Assembly (NCBI RefSeq): GCF_022440805.1
Contig: NZ_JAKNTK010000001.1
Coordinates: forward strand, 2,852,001-2,916,000
DNA: 64,000 nucleotides
Direction: 5' to 3'
Source: Holdemania massiliensis
GTDB taxonomy: Bacteria > Bacillota_I > Bacilli_A > Erysipelotrichales > Erysipelotrichaceae
The translations under genes and the position numbers were made by a program. Of this stretch, positions 50,175-58,650 are shown in pieces. The number at the start of each line of letters is the position of its first letter. Position 1 is the stretch's first letter. The notes under the pieces are model-generated. The model was not told the origin of the DNA and made no database searches. It was given only the letters and a program-made list of their open reading frames with translations.

Positions 50175-51288
50175 AATGAAATCCGGATTTCTCTTTATTT
50201 GTACTGTTATCCGAAGCTTATTTCACAACCACTCATCATTCAGAAAAAAAGCTGAACTTTCCTCTCAACCTTTGTCCCCAACTCCTCTTGTGCGAACTGG
50301 GATAGCAACGCTTCCTTTCCCAGTCAAACCCGGCGATTTAGTGTGGTGTTTGATGCCCTTGAGTGAAAAGGAGCTGAAAACAGTTCCGGAAGGGCATCGA
50401 ATTAGGCCTTACTGGATCGCACAAGTCAAAAACAATCACGTCATGGGTTTTTATTGTTCTTCCAAACCGATCAAACAATGTGCAGAAAACTCCATTTTTG
50501 TGATTCCTGGTGAGGTTACAGGTCTTTGCCGCTCTTATGTAGATTTGCGTCAGCTTCATCCGATTCCGTTTGATTATCTGCTGGAATCAATCTGCTTTAT
50601 TCCTGAACCAATTCAAAATCAAGCCAACAAATGGATGATTTTGCAGCATCGTAAAGATTCAAAAAGACAAGATCAGATTTTTCCTGTCCCACTGATGCCC
50701 TATCCTGGTGATATCCTAAAAAATAAGGGCGTTGTCTTGCGTTGTGATGAGCAATTTTATACTGCTATTAAAATGGCCGCGAATCAAAACCTAACGGGCG
50801 GCATTAAAACAAGAAATCAGTATCTTTCCTTAATTCATCAACCCATTCATAGTTATTTCACGGCCAGTTTTAAGGCTGACGAACTTGTCGGTTTGGCTGA
50901 TTCCAGCACTGTATTCCGATTGGAAAAAAATCATTCGAAGCAGAAAAAACAAGCCAAGGATAAAGAAAAAATGTACCAAATGCAGCCCTCCCGCTTTCGC
51001 TGCGGTGAAATATTAAAGGACTTGTATGATCAGGAATATGTTTTTCTCTTTGCCGCCAATTCCCACCATTATGGTTACCCCTTAGATGATTTCATTCCGA
51101 TCCAGCTGACTTGCCTCAGCAAAAAGCTTTCATCTTCGTTCATGCATTTGCCCTTAGAAGATCTAATGACAGATCTGCAGTCTTTAAGCGAGCATTTGGA
51201 AAAAACGCCGTTTACAGCGATTCTGAAGCATCTTCAGAAAAAGCTTTATTCCCAACCTGAGCCATGCCGCTGCCTGCTTCATAGCTGA
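50149..51288 (+). CDS. PemK/MazF-like fold protein, uncertain
   Basis: 379 residues. Residues 60-130 (VKPGDLVWCLMPLSEKELKTVPEGHRIRPYWIAQVKNNHVMGFYCSS) resemble the beta-barrel entrance of PemK/MazF endoribonuclease toxins (PGDIVWV ... RPVLVV pattern). The match is partial and the protein is three times longer than a MazF. The rest has two further PGDI/CGEI-like starts (PYPGDILKNKGVVL near 185 and RCGEILKDLYDQEYVFL near 285), so the protein may be three diverged barrels. GAGGT precedes the ATG at ten bases. Base composition is richer in A+T than its neighbours. Function unknown. Confidence 0.45.
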   Translation: MSLESKRTRMKSGFLFICTVIRSLFHNHSSFRKKAELSSQPLSPTPLVRTGIATLPFPVKPGDLVWCLMPLSEKELKTVPEGHRIRPYWIAQVKNNHVMGFYCSSKPIKQCAENSIFVIPGEVTGLCRSYVDLRQLHPIPFDYLLESICFIPEPIQNQANKWMILQHRKDSKRQDQIFPVPLMPYPGDILKNKGVVLRCDEQFYTAIKMAANQNLTGGIKTRNQYLSLIHQPIHSYFTASFKADELVGLADSSTVFRLEKNHSKQKKQAKDKEKMYQMQPSRFRCGEILKDLYDQEYVFLFAANSHHYGYPLDDFIPIQLTCLSKKLSSSFMHLPLEDLMTDLQSLSEHLEKTPFTAILKHLQKKLYSQPEPCRCLLHS

Positions 51289-51381
51289 TCTTGATTTGTA
51301 CTCTAAGGAAAATAATGGGTGTCCGTGATGACAGCATTTCAATAAAGAAAATAGGCTGGTAAATTTTTTGTCCAGGCTGTT

Positions 51382-51390
51382 TGTTATACT
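51382..51390 (+). promoter_or_regulatory. Extended -10 promoter of the HIRAN gene
   Basis: TGTTATACT with a poor -35, about 25 bases before the ATG at 51417 and ahead of AAGGAGG. Confidence 0.6.
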
Positions 51391-51416
51391 ATGCTCATAA
51401 ATAAGGAGGCATATCT

Positions 51417-51710
51417 ATGAATTACATTACGATTGTTGGAGTCCATCAATTTTTTGGCACCGAAATCTTTAAGGTGGGTCAGACACTTTACGGTATAAAA
51501 GAGCCGGATAACGTGTTTGACAGCGAAGCGATCAAGGTTGTGACGGAAAGTGATATTCCCTGCGGCTACATTGCCAACAGCATTCATACCGTGGCAAAGG
51601 GCTGCCATTCAGCAGGACGGATTTATGATACCTTTGATGATCGTTGTTCGATGAAGGTTCTGTTTATCGTGAAAGACGTGGTGATTGTCGAGCTTCTGCC
51701 CCAAGAATAA
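51417..51710 (+). CDS. HIRAN-domain protein
   Basis: 97-residue single HIRAN domain: ITIVGVHQFFGTEIFKVGQTLYGIKEPDNVFDSEAIKV, GYIANS, then SAGRIYDTF and KVLFIVKDVVIVEL. HIRAN domains bind DNA ends in helicase-like factors; stand-alone bacterial copies have no set function. The ATG follows AAGGAGG. Single gene, convergent with the ABC exporter operon. Confidence 0.85.
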   Translation: MNYITIVGVHQFFGTEIFKVGQTLYGIKEPDNVFDSEAIKVVTESDIPCGYIANSIHTVAKGCHSAGRIYDTFDDRCSMKVLFIVKDVVIVELLPQE

Positions 51711-51791
51711 GACTTTCCTCGGTCAGTCTGCCACGATTCAACGTTCCTTGCGCAACGCCGATCCTTCCTGCCCAGTGTTTTAAAACAAACG

Positions 51792-51823
51792 AAAAAGGCA
51801 GAGATCCATTGAAGAATTCTGCC
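51792..51823 (-). terminator. Terminator of the ABC exporter operon
   Basis: Minus-strand GGCAGA / TCTGCC (51823-51818, 51802-51797) with a 15-base loop, then TTTTT. It can also limit the HIRAN gene on the other strand. Confidence 0.72.
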
Positions 51824-51845
51824 TGTTCGATGAAAGAGAGGTTGT

Positions 51846-54419
51846 CTAATTTTCTTCTTTCAGCGTTTCAATAATATTTTCCCTGCGGATTTTATGCGTA
51901 GCATAATTCATCATCGCCATCACCATCAGGATTAAAATTAAGCTTCCGCCTAAAATCATCATCCAAGGCATATCGAAGGAAAACAGGAAACTGCCTGACA
52001 TCAGATTGTAATGCAGCAGATGAATCAGAACGACGCTGATCGGAATACCGATCACGGCCGCAGCCAGACCGTAGAAGATACTTTCCAGACGGATCATCCG
52101 ATTGAATTGTTTTTCCGCCATGCCCACCGACCGCAGCATTGCAAATTCTTTCCGCCGCAGTTCCATATTTGTGGAAATCGTATTGATCACATTGACCAGA
52201 CAGACTAAACAAATCAAGGTGATAAAACCGTAAACAAAGATGGAAACAACGATCAGCAGGGTTTTTTCATCCTTCTGATTCTGAACCGGACTGTAATAGC
52301 TGAAGCTGTGCGTCAAATTCTGTTTTCCAATTTCGTCGATCTGCTTCACCATCGCCTCCTGCTGGCCTTTCTTAGCCCGCAGGTACAGCTTGTCATTGTA
52401 GGTTCGCGAACCCTCGGCCTCCGTGAGGATGACTTCTAAATCCGAAGCTGGAATCAGAATGGAAAGCTGCCCACTATATTGGATATCCTGGGAATACAAA
52501 TCCATCTGTGCTGCCAAAGCTAACGGCTTCACGGTCAGGACTTCCCCAGCGTCGCCGATATGCAGGGTGAGTTCATCCGGCAGGGTATTAAAATAAGGAA
52601 TATCGAAATAACGGCGCTGACCGTTTTCGCTGATTTCTGAGCGGTAACGATTTAATACAATGCCATGCAGCATCTCCTTGGAAGAAGAATGCATCGCTGC
52701 GGCTTCAACATGATTTTCAGTCAGAATCTGAGCGTAGGTTTGATCATCCAGTGCAAACAAGATCACAGGATAAGGATCATTGATTGTATCCCAGGCTGAA
52801 TCCAGCGGCAAGTTTGCAGTGTCTATTACAGCATAGGTGATCGTAATCCGCTGGGCGCTGGCCACTGAATCCAGCTGACGAATCTCTTCAAAGCTGTCTT
52901 TCTGTTCAATCAGTGACCGCGATGAATAATCAGTGACCCAGGCATCGGAGAGTTCGTCCTGATAGGTCAGGCCGACGGCCTGAATCATCATCGTTAAGAT
53001 GGATGATACCGACGTAAACAAGATCAGACTGACCGCCAGCGACAGAATTGTTGACCAGGCCTTACGGCCGCTGCGCTGGATATTTTTTAAAGCCAATTCA
53101 CCTTCCAGACCGATAACTTTTCGTACGCCTCGGCCTAACCAAAGATGATGGCGCTTAAGCTTGATGTCCTGGGACTGCCGAATTGCCTGAATCGGCGTCA
53201 TTCGGGCTGCTCTTAAAGCTGGCAGCCAACAGGACAATAAAATCATGACTACGGAGCAAACGACGGTTAATCCCACAGCAGACAAGGAAATCACCGGTTC
53301 CAGCGGAACGTCCGCTGAGATAAAATTCATCGACTGCAGCATCGGATTGACAATTTTTAACGTCACGGCCATTCCGCACCAGCCCGCAAAAAGTCCAATT
53401 GGAACTGCAATCAGGGCAATCATGAGACCTTCCTGAACGACGCACCAAAATTTCTGCCGGGCTGTCGCACCGATGCTGGCCAATAGCCCAAACTGCCGGC
53501 TGCGTTCTGCCAATGAGATCGCAAAGGCGTTGTAAATCAGAAAGATTGATCCTGTAAGGATAATGATTAAGGTCAAAGTAGCAGCTGAGGCGACCATGAA
53601 AAAGTAGGTATTATCCCAGAAGGGACCACTGAACCGCAGCACATTTTCATTCACAGCGAAATTCGGATACAGCTTGGATTCCAGCTGCGGAAAATTCTTC
53701 TGCGGTGCCTGACTGGCGTTTTTAAACTTCAAATAAAAAACGGGATTTTCTAATGTTGTAGTCTCCGCTTGCTTTGTGAAGGCCGTATAGCCCGGCGCCC
53801 ATCGGTATTCCAGCTCAGACCGTTTCATCACGCCGACGACTGTATAGCTGCGTTCCGTTATTTTTACGATCATTTCCGGTTGTTCAGGATCAAAGGGATT
53901 ACTTTGATTCAGCGGATGATCCGGGTCTTCACTCAGGATTCGTTCCCCCAGCTGCAGTGTCACAGTCTGACCCAGCTGAAATTCCACGCCGCCGTTATAG
54001 CCGACATGTTCCGAAATTAAAAGTTCGTTTTCATTTTCCGGCAGCCGCCCGGTGATCAGCTGAATTCCCAAGTTTGCAAAGCCTTCGTCATCCAAGGCTC
54101 TCACAAACCAATAAGGCTTGAATTCATTCTGCCCTCCGGCTAATTCTGCATAACCCAAATCATCAGCCGAAAACAGCTCAGCCACCCGATTATCCGTCTT
54201 AATCAGCTCGATTTCCTGCGGACTCAGCTCACTGTATGCCAGCTCCCAATCGCCGGTTTCAAAGATTGCCTTGCGCTTGAGATAGTCAAGAAAGGAAGTC
54301 GAAAACACGCTGACCGCCGTGATCATGGCGACAGAAATAATAATTCCCATGCAGGTGAACAGCGTTCGGCGGCGATTCACCCGCAGTGTTTGGCGAGTAT
54401 ATCGACGTAAAATATTCAT
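51846..54419 (-). CDS. ABC exporter permease with two FtsX domains
   Basis: 857 residues: N-terminal helix (about 20-40) followed by a MacB-like extracellular region, then two FtsX blocks of three helices each (about 285-410 and 750-850) with a second extracellular domain between. This is the LolCDE/MacB/SalY-type permease that moves lipids, peptides or antibiotics without a channel. The start overlaps the ATPase gene stop by four bases. Given the two-component system directly upstream on the same strand, export of or resistance to an envelope-active peptide is likely, but unproven. Confidence 0.88.
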   Translation of the reverse strand: MNILRRYTRQTLRVNRRRTLFTCMGIIISVAMITAVSVFSTSFLDYLKRKAIFETGDWELAYSELSPQEIELIKTDNRVAELFSADDLGYAELAGGQNEFKPYWFVRALDDEGFANLGIQLITGRLPENENELLISEHVGYNGGVEFQLGQTVTLQLGERILSEDPDHPLNQSNPFDPEQPEMIVKITERSYTVVGVMKRSELEYRWAPGYTAFTKQAETTTLENPVFYLKFKNASQAPQKNFPQLESKLYPNFAVNENVLRFSGPFWDNTYFFMVASAATLTLIIILTGSIFLIYNAFAISLAERSRQFGLLASIGATARQKFWCVVQEGLMIALIAVPIGLFAGWCGMAVTLKIVNPMLQSMNFISADVPLEPVISLSAVGLTVVCSVVMILLSCWLPALRAARMTPIQAIRQSQDIKLKRHHLWLGRGVRKVIGLEGELALKNIQRSGRKAWSTILSLAVSLILFTSVSSILTMMIQAVGLTYQDELSDAWVTDYSSRSLIEQKDSFEEIRQLDSVASAQRITITYAVIDTANLPLDSAWDTINDPYPVILFALDDQTYAQILTENHVEAAAMHSSSKEMLHGIVLNRYRSEISENGQRRYFDIPYFNTLPDELTLHIGDAGEVLTVKPLALAAQMDLYSQDIQYSGQLSILIPASDLEVILTEAEGSRTYNDKLYLRAKKGQQEAMVKQIDEIGKQNLTHSFSYYSPVQNQKDEKTLLIVVSIFVYGFITLICLVCLVNVINTISTNMELRRKEFAMLRSVGMAEKQFNRMIRLESIFYGLAAAVIGIPISVVLIHLLHYNLMSGSFLFSFDMPWMMILGGSLILILMVMAMMNYATHKIRRENIIETLKEEN

Positions 54420-55099
54420 TTTCGCAGCACCTCATCGGAAACGATCTGCCCATCTTCAATCGTGATGATCCGATCTGCCTGCAGTGCGATATTTTCATCA
54501 TGCGTGATCACAATGCAGGTTTGATTGCGTTGTTTATTGGAAAAGCGCAGCAGCGTCATAATTTCCTGAGTATTGCGGCTGTCCAGATTTCCAGTCGGTT
54601 CATCCGCCAGCAGAATCGCGGGATGATGAATCAGCGCACGGCCGATAGATACGCGCTGCTGCTGACCGCCGGATAACTGATTCGGCAGCAGCTGCCGCTG
54701 CTTCGTCAATCCCAGCTGCTTGAGCAGTTCATCGACGGTTTCCTTATCGACTTTCCGGCCATCCAGAAGCAAGGGCAGCGTAATGTTTTCCTCCACTGTC
54801 AAAACGGGAATCAGATTATAAAACTGATAAATGAGCCCAACCTGACGGCGGCGGAAGACCGCAAGCTTCTCTTCCTTCAATGCTGTGATTTCCGTTCCAT
54901 CAACGATAATCTGACCTTGGCTGGGACGGTCAACGCCGCCTAAAAGATGCATCAGCGTGGACTTCCCGGAGCCGGAAGGCCCGACAATCGCTACGAACTC
55001 CCCCTTATTGACTGTGAAACTGACATGATCCAGAGCTTTGACCTGCAGCGCGCCGCTGCCGTAGATCCGGCTGCAGTCACGGACATTTAAAATTTCCAT
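54416..55099 (-). CDS. ABC transporter ATP-binding protein, MacB/LolD type
   Basis: 227 residues. Walker A GPSGSGKST (near 40), Q-loop, signature LSGGQQQRVSIGRAL, Walker B ILLADEPTGNLDSRN and switch His in VITHDENIA: the standard LolD/MacB nucleotide-binding domain. Start at 55099 after AGGAGG; a longer open frame upstream lacks a site. It pairs with the downstream FtsX permease. Confidence 0.93.
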   Translation of the reverse strand: MEILNVRDCSRIYGSGALQVKALDHVSFTVNKGEFVAIVGPSGSGKSTLMHLLGGVDRPSQGQIIVDGTEITALKEEKLAVFRRRQVGLIYQFYNLIPVLTVEENITLPLLLDGRKVDKETVDELLKQLGLTKQRQLLPNQLSGGQQQRVSIGRALIHHPAILLADEPTGNLDSRNTQEIMTLLRFSNKQRNQTCIVITHDENIALQADRIITIEDGQIVSDEVLRK

Positions 55100-55125
55100 C
55101 GTTGTTTTCCTCCTGTTGTGTTTAC

Positions 55126-55179
55126 AGTATAACCTCACGGCATGACTGCCTTATGAAATCATGAGTGACAGGTTCGTCA
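55126..55179 (-). promoter_or_regulatory. Promoter and putative response-regulator site of the ABC operon
   Basis: Minus-strand -10 TATACT (55131-55126) and, about 48 bases upstream of it, TGACGAACCTGTCAC (55179-55165), which shares TGACGAAC-N2-GTCA with the site before the response-regulator gene. Confidence 0.55.
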
Positions 55180-55184
55180 TTTTT

Positions 55185-56180
55185 TCAGACAATCTGATGC
55201 ACAAAACGAATGACAAACCGCGATCCCCTTCCCGGCTGACTGAACACCTGCAGCGTCCCCGATTGTGCTGTAATGATTTGATAGGACATCGCTAGGCCGA
55301 TACCCACGCTGTCCGGCTTCGCGTTTCTGCCACGGTAAAACCGTTCAAATAAATGCGGCAGGTCGGCAGGATCAATGCCTTCGCCATTATCCTCAATTAC
55401 AATTTCATCAACGAGGGCGTTGTGCATGCACGTGATCCGCACCTGACCTTGCTGGGCATGTTCAGCACAGTTGCGCAGGATATTCCCCAAGGCTTCAGCC
55501 GTCCAGTTTTCATCCAATGTCAGCGTGAAATCCGCAGGACAATCCAGTACCGTTTCAACGCCATAGCGCACCATCTCCGCCTCCGCTTGAGAAAGTGACC
55601 TATTGATTAAAGAACGCACCGTCGTAGGCTGCGGCATAAACTGAACGGCCCGAGCTTCCAGCTTGGCCATTTTTAACAAAGACTGAATCAGCCAGCGCAT
55701 CCGCGTCAGCTGAGCGGCTATCAAACGCAGAAATTCCTGCCGCTGCGCCTGTTCCATCTGCGGCTGCTGCATCAGATCGACCATCATCATCATTGAGGTC
55801 AGCGGCGTTTTCAGCTGATGGGAAATATCGCTCAATGAATCGGATAACAGCTGCTGCTGAACCTGCAGCTGTTCCGCACTTTCTCTCAGCTGCACCGTAA
55901 CCTTATAAATTTCACTGTGCAGGATGCTGAGTTCGCCTTCTTCATAATCCTGAGGATTCATCTGGTATCGGCCTTCCCGCACCTTGCGCATCTGATCATT
56001 CAGCTGCCGCAGCCGATGATATCGCCAGGCGGTAAACAGCCCAAACGCACACAGCAGCATCAGCGCTTCGCTGACGCACAGCACAAGCATTTCAGTGGAA
56101 GCCGCGCCGGCGATCAGAAAAAAGGGCAGGCACAACCCGAGACAGCCTGCATAAAACACAACGATTTCTTTATTTCGCAT
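55185..56180 (-). CDS. Sensor histidine kinase, short intramembrane-sensing type
   Basis: 331 residues. Two adjacent N-terminal membrane helices with almost no loop between them (about 8-50), a HAMP-like linker, the phosphorylation helix SDISHQLKTPLTSMMMMVDLM with the His, then an N/G1/G2 ATP-binding domain (NILRNCAEHAQ, VIEDNGEGID, FYRGRNAKPDSVGIGLAMS). This small type senses inside or at the membrane, as in BceS/GraS systems paired with ABC exporters. The ATG comes three bases after the regulator stop. Confidence 0.92.
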   Translation of the reverse strand: MRNKEIVVFYAGCLGLCLPFFLIAGAASTEMLVLCVSEALMLLCAFGLFTAWRYHRLRQLNDQMRKVREGRYQMNPQDYEEGELSILHSEIYKVTVQLRESAEQLQVQQQLLSDSLSDISHQLKTPLTSMMMMVDLMQQPQMEQAQRQEFLRLIAAQLTRMRWLIQSLLKMAKLEARAVQFMPQPTTVRSLINRSLSQAEAEMVRYGVETVLDCPADFTLTLDENWTAEALGNILRNCAEHAQQGQVRITCMHNALVDEIVIEDNGEGIDPADLPHLFERFYRGRNAKPDSVGIGLAMSYQIITAQSGTLQVFSQPGRGSRFVIRFVHQIV

Positions 56181-56183
56181 CGT

Positions 56184-56870
56184 TTACTCCCCCATCTTAT
56201 AACCTAATCCGCGAATCGTCCGAATCAGCTGCGGGCGGGTCGGATCCTCTTCCAGTTTTTCCCGCAGCCGTTTGATATAAACCGTCAGCGTATTGTCATT
56301 GACATATTCCCCACCTAAATCCCAAATCGCTTCAAACAACTGATCCCGTGTCATCACCTGGTTGCGGTGGGTAGCTAGGATCAGCAGCAGCCGATATTCC
56401 ATTCCGGTAAGGAAAATTTCCTGATTGTTTTTAAATACTCTGGCAGCGATGGTATTGATACTCAGATTCTGATAATTGATCGTGGTTTCTGCCTGTTTTT
56501 TTCCAGACCGGCGCAAAACTGAGTTCATACGGGAAATCAGCTCGCGCACCCGAAAGGGTTTCGTAATGTAGTCATCCGCTCCCAAATCCAGCCCCATCAC
56601 GATATTCACTTCATCGTCGCAGGCCGTGAGAAAAATAACCGGAATTTCTTTTAAGCGAGAATCTTCGCGCATCCGCTTGCAGATCTCATAACCGCTGCCA
56701 TCCGGCAGCGTTACATCCAACAAGACAAGATCAAAGTTTTCCTGTTCGATCAGTTCCAACCCCTGAGCTTTGGTCATCGCTGTCATGACCTGATAGCCTT
56801 CCTGACTCAGCGTGTATTGCAGCGCGGTTAAAATCGCATTGTCATCTTCTACGCAGCATATTTTATTCAT
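56184..56870 (-). CDS. OmpR-family response regulator
   Basis: 228 residues. Receiver with acidic pocket EDD near 9-11, phospho-Asp in LVLLDVTLPDGSGYE (about 54) and the Lys of DDYITKPF; C-terminal winged helix of the OmpR/PhoB type (LTGMEYRLLLILATHRNQVMTRDQLFEAIW ... TLTVYIKRLREKL). Start at 56870 because AGGTGA lies nine bases upstream. Partner of the kinase; together with the ABC operon and the divergent small-membrane-protein pair it forms one module. Confidence 0.94.
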   Translation of the reverse strand: MNKICCVEDDNAILTALQYTLSQEGYQVMTAMTKAQGLELIEQENFDLVLLDVTLPDGSGYEICKRMREDSRLKEIPVIFLTACDDEVNIVMGLDLGADDYITKPFRVRELISRMNSVLRRSGKKQAETTINYQNLSINTIAARVFKNNQEIFLTGMEYRLLLILATHRNQVMTRDQLFEAIWDLGGEYVNDNTLTVYIKRLREKLEEDPTRPQLIRTIRGLGYKMGE

Positions 56871-56887
56871 CTTTATCACCTGGTTTT

Positions 56888-56929
56888 ATTATAACCGATC
56901 TCTGCGGTCTGCACATGACGAGTTCGTCA
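56888..56929 (-). promoter_or_regulatory. Promoter and dyad of the response-regulator gene
   Basis: Minus-strand -10 TATAAT (56893-56888). TGACGA-N2-TCGTCA (56916-56929) is a dyad centred about 30 bases above the -10. Its TGACGAAC half is shared with the ABC operon promoter. Confidence 0.6.
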
Positions 56930-56938
56930 CATTGAAAC

Positions 56939-56998
56939 TGACAAATTCATGACAATGACGGGAAGACGATTGTTGTAGACTCGAAATTCAACTATAAT
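56939..56998 (+). promoter_or_regulatory. Promoter of the 57.0 kb small-membrane-protein genes
   Basis: TTGTTG (56970-56975), 17-base spacer, TATAAT (56993-56998). Upstream, TGACA at 56939-56943 and 56950-56954 are 11 bp apart, in the manner of an OmpR-family binding site; the dyad used by the divergent promoter is 10-20 bases further. Confidence 0.65.
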
Positions 56999-57050
56999 TA
57001 AAATAACAACGAAGCTGACAAAGCGCGGATTAATGAAAGAAGGGAAACCC

Positions 57051-57494
57051 ATGTCAAAATGGAAGAAAGGTTTAAGCAGCTGGCCATGTTCAGTTTTTTT
57101 GATCGCAGTCCTGCTGAGTCTGCTGATCTTTTTGCCTCTCACCCGAAATCTCCGTCAGATTCTGACGGCTTCTTCCTCGATCAAGCCGATGCATTTCTGG
57201 CAGATGGAAATTCAGAATAGCCTGAAGGAAAAAACTGAAATTCTTTTTCAGCCGTATACCTTTGAAGATCAGACCTTATTTCAGGCCATCAGCGAACGCA
57301 GCTGTCTGCTTGTCTCCGTTAACGATCAGGCATTTCAGGTCATCCTGCCCAATCAGTCTTTGACTTTGCACGAAAACGATCAGCTGCATTTTCTCTGGTT
57401 GGTTGATCCGGAACTCATTTCTCATTTCAAGTTAAAGGTCGCTGCGGATCAAACCTGGCTCTACTCCGACGGACAGCTGCAGGAGGTGAAATAA
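57051..57494 (+). CDS. Small membrane-anchored protein of unknown function
   Basis: 147 residues: cytosolic start MSKWKKGLSSWP, one membrane helix (about 15-35), then an extracellular domain of about 110 residues with mixed beta character (LLVSVNDQAFQVILPNQSLTLHENDQLHF). The ATG at 57051 follows GAAGGG; the frame is open six codons further. No family recognised. Transcribed divergently from the response regulator with an OmpR-type repeat in its promoter, so it is probably a target or an accessory sensor of that system. Confidence 0.7.
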   Translation: MSKWKKGLSSWPCSVFLIAVLLSLLIFLPLTRNLRQILTASSSIKPMHFWQMEIQNSLKEKTEILFQPYTFEDQTLFQAISERSCLLVSVNDQAFQVILPNQSLTLHENDQLHFLWLVDPELISHFKLKVAADQTWLYSDGQLQEVK

Positions 57495-57497
57495 ACG

Positions 57498-57842
57498 ATG
57501 AATAAGAAACGACTGATTTTCAATATTTCTCTGATTTTGCTTCTGATCGCTGTTCTGATACTGAATTATAGTTTCAAGATTCCATCCCGACATTTCAGCA
57601 GCGCTGTCCTTAACCAATGGGAAACACGGTTTGCCAGCGGCGGTCAATTTGGCGATGAGCTTACCAAAGCAATTGAAAAAGCTGTGAAGCAGCAGGATCT
57701 GCCGCAAGCCTGGCAGTTGAGTCAATACTACGCCTTTGTTTATACCAAACCGGAGATAGAAAAAGATAAGCTGTGCTGGACAGAAATGGATAATGCCGCT
57801 ACCGCTCAAAAAAAGCGATATTGCGGTCGATTAACGCCATAA
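57498..57842 (+). CDS. Small membrane-anchored protein of unknown function
   Basis: 114 residues: basic start MNKKR, a membrane helix (6-25), then about 85 extracellular residues rich in helix formers and with two Cys at the end. It begins four bases after the preceding gene with its own GGAGG, so it is cotranscribed. Its pairing with the other small membrane protein and the two-component system suggests a joint envelope role; no family recognised. Confidence 0.68.
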   Translation: MNKKRLIFNISLILLLIAVLILNYSFKIPSRHFSSAVLNQWETRFASGGQFGDELTKAIEKAVKQQDLPQAWQLSQYYAFVYTKPEIEKDKLCWTEMDNAATAQKKRYCGRLTP

Positions 57843-57942
57843 GCTTCCATGCTCCTTCAGCCTTATGATGTTTGTTTCAAAACGGGCTGCAGTCTGATCC
57901 AGCAGCTAAGTGAATATCAATGAATCCAAGGAGGACTCTGAT

Positions 57943-58425
57943 TTGATTACTTTTCAATCCGCGCAAGAAGATGAAATTGAACTGATTTACCAGCTTTATC
58001 GACGCTGTGCCAATACGAGCCGAGGCAGTTGGGATGACGAATATCCTACTTTGGAGTTTGTGAAACAGGATTATGCGCAGCAGGGATTAATGACACTGAA
58101 AAATGAACGCAATGAAATCATCGCGGCAGGAGCGATTACCTCAGCGGAAGAACTGAAGGATCTGCCGCGCAGTACGGAGCTGCATCAGCCGTTGGAATTA
58201 AGCCGGCTTGGCGTTGATCCGAAGTATCAGAGACAGGGGTATGGCAGACTTTTGCTGCATAATTTAATCGAAGAAGTACGCCGGCGCCATGCGGATGGAA
58301 TTCAGTTGTTGGCGGCCAGTGCGAATATCCCGGCTTTATCCTTATACCGCCACACCGGCTTTGAAGAAAAAGGAAGCTTTTTGATGTATGGGATCGATTT
58401 TATTCTGCTGGAGAAACGATTTTGA
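57943..58425 (+). CDS. GNAT family N-acetyltransferase with TTG start
   Basis: 160 residues. GNAT motifs: ELSRLGVDPKYQRQGYGRLLLHNLIEEV with the RQGYGR acetyl-CoA loop, and AASANIPALSLYRHTGFEEKGSF. The start was placed at TTG 57943 because AAGGAGG lies exactly eight bases upstream and the family N-terminus (ITFQSAQEDEIELIYQLYRRC) begins there. A GTG eleven codons earlier would put the ribosome site inside the gene. Substrate unknown. Followed by a terminator. Confidence 0.85.
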   Translation: MITFQSAQEDEIELIYQLYRRCANTSRGSWDDEYPTLEFVKQDYAQQGLMTLKNERNEIIAAGAITSAEELKDLPRSTELHQPLELSRLGVDPKYQRQGYGRLLLHNLIEEVRRRHADGIQLLAASANIPALSLYRHTGFEEKGSFLMYGIDFILLEKRF

Positions 58426-58482
58426 ATTTCTGCCAGAATTGACTTTCAATAACAAGAAATCCACATTGATAAAAGAACGCAA

Positions 58483-58537
58483 AAAGGAAGCAAACCCATG
58501 ATCGGATCACCCAGGGGATCCGACGGCTGCTTCCTTT
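58483..58537 (+). terminator. Terminator after the GNAT gene
   Basis: AAAGGAAGC / GCTTCCTTT (58483-58491, 58529-58537), with inner CGGATC/GATCCG (58503-58508, 58517-58522) and T-rich tail. Confidence 0.8.
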
Positions 58538-58593
58538 ATTTATTTCATTATATTATTCAATGGATTCTACTTTCGGTAGCCATCTTTCATTAG

Positions 58594-58640
58594 AAAAAGC
58601 TGAACTTTTCTGATTTCGAGTTCAGTATTAAGTTCAGCTT
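58594..58640 (-). terminator. Terminator after pepT
   Basis: Minus-strand AAGCTGAAC / GTTCAGCTT (58640-58632, 58605-58597) followed by TTTC; 26-base loop. Confidence 0.72.
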
Positions 58641-58650
58641 CGATCCGTTC

